A stretch of DNA of 64,000 bases, taken from JANSWY01 sp965267245 (GTDB lineage: Bacteria > Bacteroidota > Bacteroidia > Cytophagales > Cyclobacteriaceae). Numbering within the stretch: position 1 is the first letter of the stretch; each line of letters starts with the position of its first letter. Below the pieces are notes generated by a model that did no database searches, was not told the DNA's origin, and was given only the letters and a program-made list of their open reading frames with translations. The position numbers were made by a program, and so were the translations under genes. Below, in pieces: positions 18,159 to 27,690 of this stretch. The stretch lies in contig OZ253939.1 in NCBI GenBank assembly GCA_965267245.1, positions 2,356,001 through 2,420,000 of the forward strand. Reading direction: 5' to 3'.

Positions 18159-19150
18159 TATTCTTTTTTCTTTTTAATGATTGGCCTTGGCTTAAATTTA
18201 GGCTTTTGCTCAGAATCTTCCTGTTTTTTTTCTTTCTTGATATCATCATCAGAAGCCTTAGACTGGATCTTCGGCTTTATTTTAGGACGAAACTTAGGTT
18301 TTGGTTTCTCCTCTTTTTCAACTTCCGCCTCAGCACTGGCTTTTGGTTTGACCTTGGGCCTGAATTTAGGTTTTGCCTTGGGTTTTTCTTCAGCGACAGA
18401 TGATTCTTGATCTCCTGGACTCTCATCAGAAATTTTCGGTTTGACCTTAGGCTTGAATTTCGGTTTAGCCGCTGGCTTGACTTCATTTGATGCAGTGGAA
18501 GTTTTAGGCTTCACCCTAGGTACAAACTTCGGTTTTGAAGCTTGTTGTTCAGCACTTGCAGTTTGATCAGATACTTGAGCTTGTTTCGCTGCTTTGGCTG
18601 CTTCTCTTCGTTCCTGCTCCTCTGCCTCTTCCTTTTTCCTCAATGTGACCTCATCTTCAGACATATTTCCAAAAGCATAATTGTGGAGCTTGATATCAAA
18701 CTCACTAAAGTCATATGCTTTGGTCATTGTTAGACACTCAGTAGGGCAAACCGTGGTACAAAGTCCACAAAAACAGCATTTTGCCATGTCAATGTCGAAC
18801 TTTGCGGCATATAGTCTTTTTGATGTACCATCTGAAGTTTTACCGATTTCTTCCGCAGATCGTATAGGTTCAATGTCAATACAATTCACCGGACAAATCT
18901 TGGCACACTTATCACAAACTATACAATCATCAATTTCATTATCAAGTCTGTACCGTCCGTTATCAGGTACCGGGATAGACTCGAAAGGGTATTGTGTAGT
19001 AAAAAGGCCATTTTGTTGATCAAAATAATTATCCTCCTCTACACCAAGTGGTTCTCTGGACTGGGTGGCATCCTTCAAGTGACTGAAGGTAAGTTTCAAT
19101 CCTTCTTTGAGTGTTTTATAAGCAACTGATATGTCTTTGAAGTAAGGCAT
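18158..19150 (-). CDS. nuoI: Complex I 2x[4Fe-4S] subunit I with Lys/Pro repeat tail
   Basis: 330 residues against about 160-185 for typical NuoI. Residues 1-170 are a normal NuoI, carrying two 4Fe-4S ligand sets: C76, C79, C82, C86 and C125, C128, C131, C135. They pass electrons towards quinone from the peripheral arm. Residues about 172-330 are an extra, low-complexity, highly charged tail. It has five copies of the pattern PKFxPxxKPK (starting near 207, 230, 261, 285 and 317, the last degenerate) separated by acidic spacers, and ends KKKKE. The tail has no cysteines and is probably disordered. A dedicated promoter seems to lie just upstream, since nuoH is not adjacent. Confidence 0.93.
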   Translation of the reverse strand: MPYFKDISVAYKTLKEGLKLTFSHLKDATQSREPLGVEEDNYFDQQNGLFTTQYPFESIPVPDNGRYRLDNEIDDCIVCDKCAKICPVNCIDIEPIRSAEEIGKTSDGTSKRLYAAKFDIDMAKCCFCGLCTTVCPTECLTMTKAYDFSEFDIKLHNYAFGNMSEDEVTLRKKEEAEEQERREAAKAAKQAQVSDQTASAEQQASKPKFVPRVKPKTSTASNEVKPAAKPKFKPKVKPKISDESPGDQESSVAEEKPKAKPKFRPKVKPKASAEAEVEKEEKPKPKFRPKIKPKIQSKASDDDIKKEKKQEDSEQKPKFKPRPIIKKKKE

Positions 19151-19167
19151 TCCGTTTGGTATTTAAT

Positions 19168-19197
19168 CAAAAATAAAGCTAAATCAATAGCAAGCAA
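19168..19197 (-). promoter_or_regulatory. Predicted promoter of nuoI-N
   Basis: On the minus strand TTG (19197-19195), a 19-bp spacer and TATTTTTG (19175-19168) match the Bacteroidota primary promoter (TTTG, 19-21 bp, TAnnTTTG). The nuoI start codon is at 19150, so the leader would be only about 10-15 nt. Confidence 0.5.
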
Positions 19198-19247
19198 TAC
19201 ATGACACAATTTGTTTTCTGTTTAATACCTAAATTCAACTATTTTGG

Positions 19248-19255
19248 TAGCTTTG
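19248..19255 (+). promoter_or_regulatory. Possible -7 box for the beta-barrel gene
   Basis: TAGCTTTG is a perfect TAnnTTTG match 31 nt upstream of the ATG at 19287. I see no good -33 partner. Confidence 0.35.
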
Positions 19256-19286
19256 GTCTTTTCTTACTCACTTAAAAACTCAAAAG

Positions 19287-19919
19287 ATGCGCATTCTATT
19301 CACATCAATCATTATTTGCGGACTCTCTTTTACCGGATTCTCACAATCTTCAGATTTGAAACCAGACGGTGGAGACTGGAACCTTGAAGTCAATATGAAC
19401 CCTTTCGGAGATCAACCCATCTCCATTAGTTACATCAGAATGAGATATTTCCAGGCGAGCAACAGCGCGTTTAGACTTGGTATGTCAATCAACGGTCAGT
19501 CTGAAAAACCAGATGACGACATTAAAGCCAATAGTTCAACAATCAATCTAAGACCTGGGTTTGAAATTCATTTCGAAGGTACCAACAGGCTCTCTCCATA
19601 TGTAGGAGTAGAATTTGATTTTGCCAGAAAAAATTCGAAGGTAATAAATGAAGCCACTAACATAGAATTAAAAGGTGCCTGGAATCCATCAGGATTAGAA
19701 AGGGGCTACACAAGAATCGGACTCAATGTTGTATCAGGATTGGATGTTTACATCATTAAAAACCTATATGTGGGAACAGAAATTGCATTTGGTTTTCAAA
19801 GTACCAAAGAGGCCAATTTGGAATTTTCCCCAGATGACAGTGCAAACGTAGACGGAGGTTCCCAGTCTCAATTCGGGCCAAATTATAATAGTTCGATCAG
19901 AGTTGGGTATATCTTTTGA
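19287..19919 (+). CDS. Outer-membrane beta-barrel protein (OmpW/OMP_b-brl type)
   Basis: 210 residues with a signal peptide (about 1-20, ending GFSQ). The mature protein alternates polar and hydrophobic residues in short strands (FRLGMSINGQ, LSPYVGVEFDF, LYVGTEIAFGFQS) and ends NSSIRVGYIF with a C-terminal aromatic, as outer-membrane barrels do. Probably an eight-stranded barrel. It is divergent from nuoI and first in the plus-strand block that separates nuoI from nuoH. Confidence 0.75.
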   Translation: MRILFTSIIICGLSFTGFSQSSDLKPDGGDWNLEVNMNPFGDQPISISYIRMRYFQASNSAFRLGMSINGQSEKPDDDIKANSSTINLRPGFEIHFEGTNRLSPYVGVEFDFARKNSKVINEATNIELKGAWNPSGLERGYTRIGLNVVSGLDVYIIKNLYVGTEIAFGFQSTKEANLEFSPDDSANVDGGSQSQFGPNYNSSIRVGYIF

Positions 19920-20282
19920 TGTAAATACTGACTACTCCCAATTAGATCTTTTCGATACAGAACAATACGCTCTAAAAAGAGGCAAATCATATTTTTCGAC
20001 ATTCATACCGTTATATGTAAATTAAAAACCAGATAAGGTCATTACTTAACTCAGATACTATATATTGCATTTCTGATGGCGACATAATCGTCTCCAATAA
20101 TTCACTCTATGTGTCTTTCTGATGCCAGAACACTTAGTATTCCTGAGCAAGGAATTTGAACCCATTCGATATTCGAGAAAGGATAACACGGTTTCATTTT
20201 AATTCAAGCGAAATAAAGGTGTTGGAATATCCAATTGTTCTGGTATGTAGGTAAAAAACTAATAAAATTTAAATGGAACAGT
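19920..20282. other. 363-nt intergenic region before susC
   Basis: No open frame, tRNA or strong hairpin was found. It is AT-rich and must hold the susC promoter, but I cannot point to a convincing TTTG/TAnnTTTG pair. There is no sigma/anti-sigma or other regulator gene nearby. Confidence 0.4.
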
Positions 20283-23200
20283 ATGAAGAAAAATTTAGCT
20301 CTAATTATGGTGTTTTTGTCTATTGCATATCATCATGCATTAGCACAAGAAATTGTATCCGGTAAAGTTACGGACGATACAGGCACAGAACTTCCTGGAG
20401 CCAGTATTATTATTAATGGGACCACAAAAGGAACAGTTGCGGATATTAACGGCGACTACCAGATTGAGGTTGGTGCAAGTGATGTACTTGTTTTTTCATT
20501 TATTGGACACGTCACCCAGGAAATAACTGTTGGTTCTCAAACATCCATCAATGTAACGCTTGTCAGGGACAACACTCAGTTGGAAGAGATTGTAGTCACA
20601 GCAATGGGTATCGTCAGAAAGCCAGACGAGATTACTACTTCGAATCAGGTGATTCAGGCAAAGGAGATTAATCAGGCTAGTAATCCTGATGCTGTTCAGG
20701 CATTATCAGGAAAAGTCACTGGATTGCAGGTAAATACTACTTCTGCCGGATTAAATCCATCAACACAAATTACCCTTAGAGGTACCCGGTCAATCTCCGG
20801 AAATAACTCGGCTTTAGTGGTCATTGATAATATCATTTCAAGTGCAGCAGTACTATCCACGATTGACCCTAATACAATAGAATCTATTAATGTTATTAAG
20901 GGCGCAAACGGTGCGGCACTTTACGGAGAAAGAGGTGCTGCTGGTGTGCTCATCGTTACGACCAAAAAAGGTGCTCGTAGCGGAGAAAAGTTATCTGTTA
21001 ACCTGACCTCATCAGTAACGATGGAGGAAATTGCCTATTTGCCTGAAACACAAGACAGGTTTGGACAAGGCTGGGGAGGTAATATTGAAACAGTTGATCA
21101 GGGATCATGGGGTGTTCCTTATACAGGAATTCTGACTTCCGTAGGAACTCCTGATGCCAATGGCAACTATAGATATTTTCCATATTCACACATAGAGGAT
21201 AACATATTGCCATTTTTTGAAACTGGTATTACTTTTCAAAATTCTATTTCCCTTTCAGCTGGTTCAGCTGATGATAGTTATATAAACCTTAGTTACCAAA
21301 GGCAAGATGTGGATGGTGTGATTTCTAATAGTAATCTTGGGAAAAACAATTTTGCGCTGACAACAGGAAAAAAAATAGGAAACTTTAGTCTTCAGGCTAT
21401 TGGAAGGTTCACAGAACAAAGTACTGATGATGTCAACAGTAGAGATATAGATAACAAGAGGGCTGATAATACCTATCCTGTAATCAGTATGTACCAAATG
21501 TTATCAAACACACCAGGTAACGTACCAATTGAGGCATTTAACAGTGGAGACAACAATGATCATTGGACGATCTATGATACAAGCCCATATTGGATGCTTA
21601 AGAATAGCAGACAGCTTAATGACAGACGTATTATTGATTTAACTGGTCAGTTAAGCTACGAATTTAATGAGCACATTAATGCGGTATTGAGATCATCTGT
21701 TAGAAACATTCAAAATGAAGGTGAACTCAGGAGAAATGGTTTTATAGATGATCAAGGGTATGTATTTGGAGATAGAAGTATTCGATCATTCTATCAGTTG
21801 GATACAGATAATTTGAGACGTACTTACACGGATTTCCTTGTTAACCTGGATTATAATTTGACAAATGATATCACATTCAAATCAAACATTGGATTCAATG
21901 CCACTACCATGTCTTTTTCCAGACAGGTAAATGGAGGATATGATTTAGCGAAACCTAATTTTTTCCACTTGTCAAATATTACTGCCATCCCTGATTACTT
22001 TGAGTTAAACAATCAGCAAAGTACGGTCAGTGTTTTTGGACAAGTTGATTTGGGATACAGAGATTACTTGTTCTTAAACCTAACAGGAAGAAATGACTGG
22101 AATTCGGTACTTCCTGAAAATAACAGAAGCTTTTTCTACCCGGCAATAGGTGCAGCATTCATTCCAACAAGAGCCATAGATGGACTGAGAAGCACAATAT
22201 TACATAAGGCAAAAGTATCAGCCAGTTATGTGATAACTGGAAATGCAACAGCAATTGACCCGCAAGGTTTGTCAACGGTAGCCAATGTAAATACATTCTA
22301 CCCGTCAACCGGTCTTGTATCATTAACATCAGAAAAATCACTGGTTGACCAAAACATAAAGAATGAATTTGTTTCTTCTTTTGAGGCAAACCTGAATCTG
22401 GAGTTATTAAACTACAACGGACCAATGGTTACGCTTGACGCGTCAGTCTCAGTTGGTAATAACAAAGATCAGATTTTGAATATTTCAAGTTCATCAGCTA
22501 CCGGATTCACCAATGTACTGATGAACCTGGGCGCGACAAAAACCAATGCCTTAGAACTTGACCTGGGCATTACGCCTCTTGTCACTGAGGACTTTGAATT
22601 AAAAGGATTGATCGGGTTTAGCACATTTAAAACCAAAGTAAATGAAGTAACTCCACAATCTGACAGGGTTGAGGTATTTGGCACTACAGGTACCATTGGT
22701 GCATACGCTATAAAAGGAGAGCAATTTCCACTTCTTTTAGGTACAGCTTATCAAAGAGATGATCAGGGTAGAGTAGTGGTTGATGCAGACGGCACGCCTC
22801 TTATCGACTCAGAACTGCAGGTTTTGGGTAAAACCACCCCGGATTATATTTTGAACTTTGGCTTAAATGCAACTTACAAAGGCATAAGAGCAGCTGTAGT
22901 AGCTGATTACAGAACAGGTCATGTGTTCTACTCAGGAATTAGAAATCAATTATCAGGACAGGGCCGAACAATAGAGTCAACCTTTAATGATAGAATTCCT
23001 TTTGTATTCCCTAATTCTACAGTAGAAGAAACTGGCACAGATAACACAGATGTAATTACATATGGCTCATCGCCTGATGTACATCCTTACAATAATGCAT
23101 ACTCTTACTATACAGGAGATCACAATACTATTGATGAGAACTTCATTACAGATGCAACTGCATTTAAAATAAGAGAAGTTTCTGTTAGTTATGATCTACC

Positions 23201-23393
23201 GGCTTTAATAATAGATAAATTAAGCCTTACAAGGTTAAATATAGGAGTAAGTGCCAGGAATTTATGGTCTGGTTTGGGTTCTGATAATTTAGGTTATAAC
23301 GACCCTGAGTTTGCAGGCAGATTTGGAATCGCTAACTACGGTATCACGCCTCCTACCAGATTCTACGCTGTTTCAATTAATGCTTCATTCTAA
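20283..23393 (+). CDS. SusC/RagA-family TonB-dependent outer-membrane transporter
   Basis: 1036 residues from the ATG at 20283. The frame opens 16 codons earlier, but only this Met gives a proper signal peptide (MKKNLALIMVFLSIAYHHALA). A carboxypeptidase-regulatory-like domain follows at about 22-105 (SGKVTDDTGTELPGASI). Next come a TonB-box-like segment (EEIVVTAMG), the plug at about 110-230 (INVIKGANGAALYGERGAAG is diagnostic) and a 22-stranded barrel ending in SINASF. It forms the substrate channel of a SusCD pair and imports oligomers with TonB energy. No glycosidase or peptidase gene is adjacent, so the substrate is unknown. Confidence 0.93.
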   Translation: MKKNLALIMVFLSIAYHHALAQEIVSGKVTDDTGTELPGASIIINGTTKGTVADINGDYQIEVGASDVLVFSFIGHVTQEITVGSQTSINVTLVRDNTQLEEIVVTAMGIVRKPDEITTSNQVIQAKEINQASNPDAVQALSGKVTGLQVNTTSAGLNPSTQITLRGTRSISGNNSALVVIDNIISSAAVLSTIDPNTIESINVIKGANGAALYGERGAAGVLIVTTKKGARSGEKLSVNLTSSVTMEEIAYLPETQDRFGQGWGGNIETVDQGSWGVPYTGILTSVGTPDANGNYRYFPYSHIEDNILPFFETGITFQNSISLSAGSADDSYINLSYQRQDVDGVISNSNLGKNNFALTTGKKIGNFSLQAIGRFTEQSTDDVNSRDIDNKRADNTYPVISMYQMLSNTPGNVPIEAFNSGDNNDHWTIYDTSPYWMLKNSRQLNDRRIIDLTGQLSYEFNEHINAVLRSSVRNIQNEGELRRNGFIDDQGYVFGDRSIRSFYQLDTDNLRRTYTDFLVNLDYNLTNDITFKSNIGFNATTMSFSRQVNGGYDLAKPNFFHLSNITAIPDYFELNNQQSTVSVFGQVDLGYRDYLFLNLTGRNDWNSVLPENNRSFFYPAIGAAFIPTRAIDGLRSTILHKAKVSASYVITGNATAIDPQGLSTVANVNTFYPSTGLVSLTSEKSLVDQNIKNEFVSSFEANLNLELLNYNGPMVTLDASVSVGNNKDQILNISSSSATGFTNVLMNLGATKTNALELDLGITPLVTEDFELKGLIGFSTFKTKVNEVTPQSDRVEVFGTTGTIGAYAIKGEQFPLLLGTAYQRDDQGRVVVDADGTPLIDSELQVLGKTTPDYILNFGLNATYKGIRAAVVADYRTGHVFYSGIRNQLSGQGRTIESTFNDRIPFVFPNSTVEETGTDNTDVITYGSSPDVHPYNNAYSYYTGDHNTIDENFITDATAFKIREVSVSYDLPALIIDKLSLTRLNIGVSARNLWSGLGSDNLGYNDPEFAGRFGIANYGITPPTRFYAVSINASF

Positions 23394-23404
23394 ATTAAGA
23401 TTCA

Positions 23405-24865
23405 ATGAAAATTATAATAAAAACCTTATTGATCATGTCATTTGCGGTGGGATTAAATTCCTGCGATGATTTTTTAGATGTAAATGACAGCATAGATAAT
23501 TCAAGTGTAAATGAGCTGACGCCTAACGAGCTAATTGTTGGTGCTCAAACAGAAACGGCTGCAACATATACCAATCGATTAAATCGAGTGGGTAACTGGA
23601 TGGGTGTTGCCTGGTCAGGAAACTATCTTGACTTCAATGATGCCTATGGTGCGGAAAGCAGGTATCAATTTTCCAACACATTCTACAATGATGTCTGGGA
23701 CGATCTTTATACCAATCTTTCAAATTTTGCAACGATTGAAAACTACGATGATGGCCTTAACTGGAACCACCAAAAGGCTGCTGCTAAAATTTCAAAAGCA
23801 TTCTATTTTCAATACATAGTGGATTTGTATGGAGATGCACCTTTTTCTGAAGCCTTCAACGGTAGTGATATTCTCTTTCCTGGTTATGATGCTGCACAAG
23901 ACATCTATAGCGATTTAATCAACTCAATTGATGATGCTATTGAGCTGATCGATAATGGCGATGGCTCTGAATCATTTGTAGCCGCAGATATTGTTTTTGG
24001 TGGAGACATGGATCAATGGAGAAGATTTGCTAATACGGTGAAACTTAGACTTTTAGTTAGGTTGGCCTTAAGGGCAGATCAGGACGCCTCTGTTCAATCT
24101 ATTGTTGATGCTGGGTTTGCCAGTTTGGCAGGTGCACAATTTCTAACAGAAGATGTAACCGTAAATCCAGGATATTCAAATAGTGATAACCGCCAAAACC
24201 CCTTCTGGGAGATTTACGGTGCTGACCCAACTGGGGTACCTACAAACAGAGGAAGACAAACAGGTCCTTCAGCATTTGCTTTCGACTTATTGAATAACTC
24301 AGGAGATGCAAGGTTGAATACTCTATGGAAAGATAACGATGGTGACTTCAATGGTACACTTCAAAATGGAGGTGGAAGAGCAGCTTCTATTGGAGACGGT
24401 ATCCTGGTAGGTGCTGATGCTGATCTGCCGATTATGCTTGCTGCAGAATCTTTCTTCCTTCAGGCGGAAGCTGTACAAAGAGGGGACCTGGCCGGCAATG
24501 CTAAGGCACTATTCGACCAGGGAATTCAGGCATCATTCTCAAGCTTAGGAGCAGGTGACGCAGCTACTTATATTGCTAACACTGATAACGATCCTGTTTT
24601 AGGCTTTAATGGAGGTGATCCTATTGGTGCTATTGTTACACAGAAATGGATTGCCCTAACAAGTGTATCAGGTGCTGAACTTTGGATTGAATACAATAGA
24701 ACCGGATATCCAGCAGGGTTGCCACTACCAGAATTATTGACTGATCCTAATATTCCTGTGAGGTTAATGTACCCTGCATCTGAGTACTCGGGAAACACTG
24801 ATAATGTCATCCCTCAAACGAAAGAAGATGCTTTCTCCTCAAAAATCTTTTGGGATGTTGATTGA
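23405..24865 (+). CDS. SusD/RagB-family nutrient-binding lipoprotein
   Basis: 486 residues; lipoprotein signal with Cys20 (VGLNSC) followed by DDFLDVND, the usual SusD beginning. The domain looks like the SusD/RagB branch that starts with NELIVGAQTETAATYTNRLNRVGNWMG (SusD-like 2). It forms the hinged lid over the SusC barrel. It starts 11 nt after susC and is surely co-transcribed. Confidence 0.92.
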   Translation: MKIIIKTLLIMSFAVGLNSCDDFLDVNDSIDNSSVNELTPNELIVGAQTETAATYTNRLNRVGNWMGVAWSGNYLDFNDAYGAESRYQFSNTFYNDVWDDLYTNLSNFATIENYDDGLNWNHQKAAAKISKAFYFQYIVDLYGDAPFSEAFNGSDILFPGYDAAQDIYSDLINSIDDAIELIDNGDGSESFVAADIVFGGDMDQWRRFANTVKLRLLVRLALRADQDASVQSIVDAGFASLAGAQFLTEDVTVNPGYSNSDNRQNPFWEIYGADPTGVPTNRGRQTGPSAFAFDLLNNSGDARLNTLWKDNDGDFNGTLQNGGGRAASIGDGILVGADADLPIMLAAESFFLQAEAVQRGDLAGNAKALFDQGIQASFSSLGAGDAATYIANTDNDPVLGFNGGDPIGAIVTQKWIALTSVSGAELWIEYNRTGYPAGLPLPELLTDPNIPVRLMYPASEYSGNTDNVIPQTKEDAFSSKIFWDVD

Positions 24866-24898
24866 TATAAATATTTAAAAGAATTTAAATCATAAGCA

Positions 24899-25432
24899 AT
24901 GAAAAAAATTAATAATAAAATAGTCTTAGTCCTCATGGTTTGCTGCATAGGTCTGGCAACATCGTGCGATCAAGAGGAAGTTAGTGTTCCTAATGTACCA
25001 CGAGAAAATAGTACAGCAGCAGAAATAGTTGAGGAATCAATTAGTGTTGTGAGAGGTAATGATCCAACATTTACTATCAGACAAAATGAGTTGGTAGAAC
25101 CTTTTATTGATGAAGCTGAGGCATACTGGTACAAAGGTGAGGCCACCTCTGGACAATTGGGTATACGAGTGATTGGTGGTACCGCAGTAGAAGGAGAAGA
25201 TTATGAATTCATAATTGATCTGATCGAGGATTTTAGCCCATTCTTATTGCAAGAAGGATACTATTATGAATATGATGCAGGTACTAGTCTTGAGAATACA
25301 GTGAGCGGAATCATTAATGTTTTTGATGATGGCGTTTCAGGAGGAACAAAGACAATTGAGTTACAGTTCTTCCCCGTTGGAATAGCCAGCATTCTTATTG
25401 ATGATACAATGACGATCACCATTACAGATTGA
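24899..25432 (+). CDS. SusCD-associated lipoprotein, Calx-beta-like
   Basis: 177 residues; lipobox ATSC (Cys23) followed by an acidic stretch DQEE, resembling a surface-export signal of Bacteroidota lipoproteins. The mature protein is beta-rich, and the GGTAVEGEDYEF segment resembles Calx-beta/Ig-like repeats. It is the third gene of the SusCD operon and probably an auxiliary ligand-binding protein on the cell surface. No specific family is assigned. Confidence 0.7.
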   Translation: MKKINNKIVLVLMVCCIGLATSCDQEEVSVPNVPRENSTAAEIVEESISVVRGNDPTFTIRQNELVEPFIDEAEAYWYKGEATSGQLGIRVIGGTAVEGEDYEFIIDLIEDFSPFLLQEGYYYEYDAGTSLENTVSGIINVFDDGVSGGTKTIELQFFPVGIASILIDDTMTITITD

Positions 25433-25739
25433 TAGTAACATTATTCAGTGGTAACCTCTAATGGAGGTGACCAATTATCATTAACTTAAAAGTAGCATCT
25501 TGCATTTGTGTGGTGCTACTTTTTTTATGAAGCCAATTATATTAAATCAAATTCATTGCAATACAGACATTTCAATTTTAGTGCTTACTGTGGTGAAACC
25601 ATTGAATGCTGTAGGTTTGTTACACAAAGTTCACGAAGAGTCCACAGAGGTAATCAAAGGTTAAATACCGCCAACAGATCTAATTGTCTCAAGCTGAAAG
25701 AAAAAAAGTAGTGAAAACAGGTAATATTGACCTCATTGA
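25433..25739. other. Non-coding gap between the SusCD operon and nuoH
   Basis: Contains a hairpin at 25450-25472 (ACCTC/GAGGT stem extended by GGT/ACC), a strong terminator at 25488-25526, and a stretch near 25620-25655 rich in ACAAAG, ACGAAGAG and ACAGAG units. I see no credible gene. Confidence 0.5.
25488..25526 (+). terminator. Intrinsic terminator of the SusCD operon
   Basis: AAAAGTAGCA (25488-25497) pairs perfectly with TGCTACTTTT (25514-25523), and the T-run continues to 25526. Its A-run on the other side could also end transcription from the minus strand. Confidence 0.85.
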
Positions 25740-26822
25740 TTAAATCATCAACAGCTTCCAAAACCCAGAAAGTATTAGCAAGATAAGTGCCGCTGGAGTA
25801 AGGTATTTCCAGCTTAGTGACATCAGTTGGTCTACCCTTAACCTTGGATAAGTCCACCTGATTTGCATTTGAAGAATGATCAATCCCATTGTCTTGGAGA
25901 TCAACCAAAACCCTCCCCAAATGGCACCAGACAACTCACCGGGAGTACCACTGGTCCAGCTTGCCAGTGTGAATGACCCAATATTTGGAAAAAAGGTATT
26001 CCACCCACCAAAGAATAAAATCACTGCCAATAAAGAGACCAGTAGCATCATAGCATACTCTGAAAGCATGAAAATTCCCCAACGGAAACCTGCATATTCT
26101 GTGTGATATCCTCCTATTAACTCTGATTCAGATTCTGGTAAATCAAAAGGGGCACGATTGGCTTCTGCCAAAGAGGCTATGAAAAAAACCAGAAATATCA
26201 ATACTGAAAAAGGCACCCTGACAATGTTCCAGCTCAGCACTCCTCCAACAGCCGTGATATCAACACCCATTGCCTTGATCCCAAAAAGATAATTAGTCTC
26301 CTCAGTAAATATTCCCTGTTGTAATGAAAACTGCGTAAGGTCCAGATCACCAGCAATTACTGCCATACAGAGCACAGTTATCCCAAGCGGAATTTCATAC
26401 GAAACGATCTGTGCTACAGAACGAAGCGCTCCATATAAGGAGTATTTGTTATTGGATCCCCATCCAGCCATCAACATCCCTACAACATCCAGACTCACAA
26501 CTGCCAATAAGAAAAAGACTCCAGTTTCAATACCAGAACCCTTTATTTCGGGACTAAGAGGCAGTACCGCAAACCCGGTAAATACAGCTGCAAAGATCAC
26601 AATTGGAGCCGCCAGGAAAAGTAACTTGTCTGCTGCTGCAGGCACAAGGTCTTCTTTCTGAAGCATTTTGAGTAAATCTGCAATGGTTTGGAGTAATCCT
26701 TTATAACCTACTTCCATTGGTCCATACCTGTCCTGAATGAATGAAGCGATTTTTCTTTCACCCCAAACACCAATTACTACAAACCCCAATAGAAAGGGCA
26801 GATAAAACAGGAAAGTGATCAT
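25740..26822 (-). CDS. nuoH: NADH-quinone oxidoreductase subunit H
   Basis: 360 residues, normal for NuoH, with eight membrane helices. Conserved signatures are GERKIASFIQDRYGPMEVGYKGLLQ, the quinone-site loop EANRAPFDLPESESELIGGYHTEYAGF, and the closing helices. It anchors the quinone cavity at the junction of the two arms of complex I. Unusually it is not next to nuoI: a 6-kb plus-strand block intervenes, and the gene just upstream is murI (32-nt gap). Sequence and length look fully functional. Confidence 0.95.
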   Translation of the reverse strand: MITFLFYLPFLLGFVVIGVWGERKIASFIQDRYGPMEVGYKGLLQTIADLLKMLQKEDLVPAAADKLLFLAAPIVIFAAVFTGFAVLPLSPEIKGSGIETGVFFLLAVVSLDVVGMLMAGWGSNNKYSLYGALRSVAQIVSYEIPLGITVLCMAVIAGDLDLTQFSLQQGIFTEETNYLFGIKAMGVDITAVGGVLSWNIVRVPFSVLIFLVFFIASLAEANRAPFDLPESESELIGGYHTEYAGFRWGIFMLSEYAMMLLVSLLAVILFFGGWNTFFPNIGSFTLASWTSGTPGELSGAIWGGFWLISKTMGLIILQMQIRWTYPRLRVDQLMSLSWKYLTPAALILLILSGFWKLLMI

Positions 26823-26854
26823 GATGGTAATTTCAGGTCAAAATCAGAAAATTC

Positions 26855-27688
26855 CTAGTGTGGCAACCTGATTTGCTTAGAATTTAGACTTCTCCCCAAA
26901 AAAAAGCTCCCCAATTTATTGAAGTTATCTGCATCATCTGTTGTTTGAAAAGATTCAGAGCCTCCTTTGGAGCAATTACTCTCAATTTCAGGGTGCGTTT
27001 TCAAGTATTCACCCAAACTATTGGCCACAATTGGTCCCTGACTTAAGACTTTAATGTCTTTCGGAACTAGCTCCTGAATCAATGGTAGCAACATTGGGTA
27101 ATGTGTACAAGCCAATAAAAGAGTATCAATATTAGCGGATTGCTGGAATATTTCATCGAGGTATTTCTTCACAAAAAACCGAGTACCATCATTGTCCAGT
27201 TCTCCATTTTCCACCAATGGCACCCACATTGGACAGGCCTTAGAATGCACTTTCACATCTGGGAAGAACTTGTCGATTTCAATTGTGTAAGAATCAGATT
27301 TAATTGTTCCACTGGTTGCCAATACACCAATCTCCCCCGTTTTGGTTTCTTCCCCCACCAATTCAGTAGTTGGCCGGATCACGCCAAGCACTCTTCTATC
27401 CGGTGCAATTTTTGGGAGATCATTTTGCTGGATGGACCTTAATGCTTTGGCGGATGCCGTATTACAAGCAAGAATAACAAGATGACAACCCTGATCAAAT
27501 AGATATTTTACTGCTTCCAGGGTATATTCATAAACGGTATCAAATGACCTGGTCCCATAAGGTGTTCTGGCATTATCTCCCAGGTACAGATAATCATACT
27601 GAGGTAATTGCTCGCGAATACTTTGGTAAACTGTGAGTCCACCATAACCAGAATCGAATATTCCAATGGGATTTTTCTTCATTGACAC
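26855..27688 (-). CDS. murI: Glutamate racemase
   Basis: 277 residues. Asp12-Ser13 in IGIFDSGYGG, the first catalytic cysteine in LACNTAS (Cys75) and the second in LLACTHYP (Cys194) are all present. It converts L- to D-glutamate for peptidoglycan. The start may be Met3. It lies directly behind the terminator of the CBS-type gene and 32 nt before nuoH, with which it probably shares a transcript. Confidence 0.95.
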   Translation of the reverse strand: MSMKKNPIGIFDSGYGGLTVYQSIREQLPQYDYLYLGDNARTPYGTRSFDTVYEYTLEAVKYLFDQGCHLVILACNTASAKALRSIQQNDLPKIAPDRRVLGVIRPTTELVGEETKTGEIGVLATSGTIKSDSYTIEIDKFFPDVKVHSKACPMWVPLVENGELDNDGTRFFVKKYLDEIFQQSANIDTLLLACTHYPMLLPLIQELVPKDIKVLSQGPIVANSLGEYLKTHPEIESNCSKGGSESFQTTDDADNFNKLGSFFLGRSLNSKQIRLPH

Positions 27689-27690
27689 CT

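Noticed and set aside
18110..19019. Several plus-strand open frames opposite nuoI
   Set aside because: They are by-products of the biased codons of the Lys/Pro repeat tail; no start context, signal or homology.
20235..20282. Sixteen-codon N-terminal extension of SusC
   Set aside because: It would put a charged segment ahead of a complete signal peptide.
25508..25711. 67-codon plus-strand frame after the SusCD operon
   Set aside because: It begins inside the terminator hairpin and has a composition unlike a protein.
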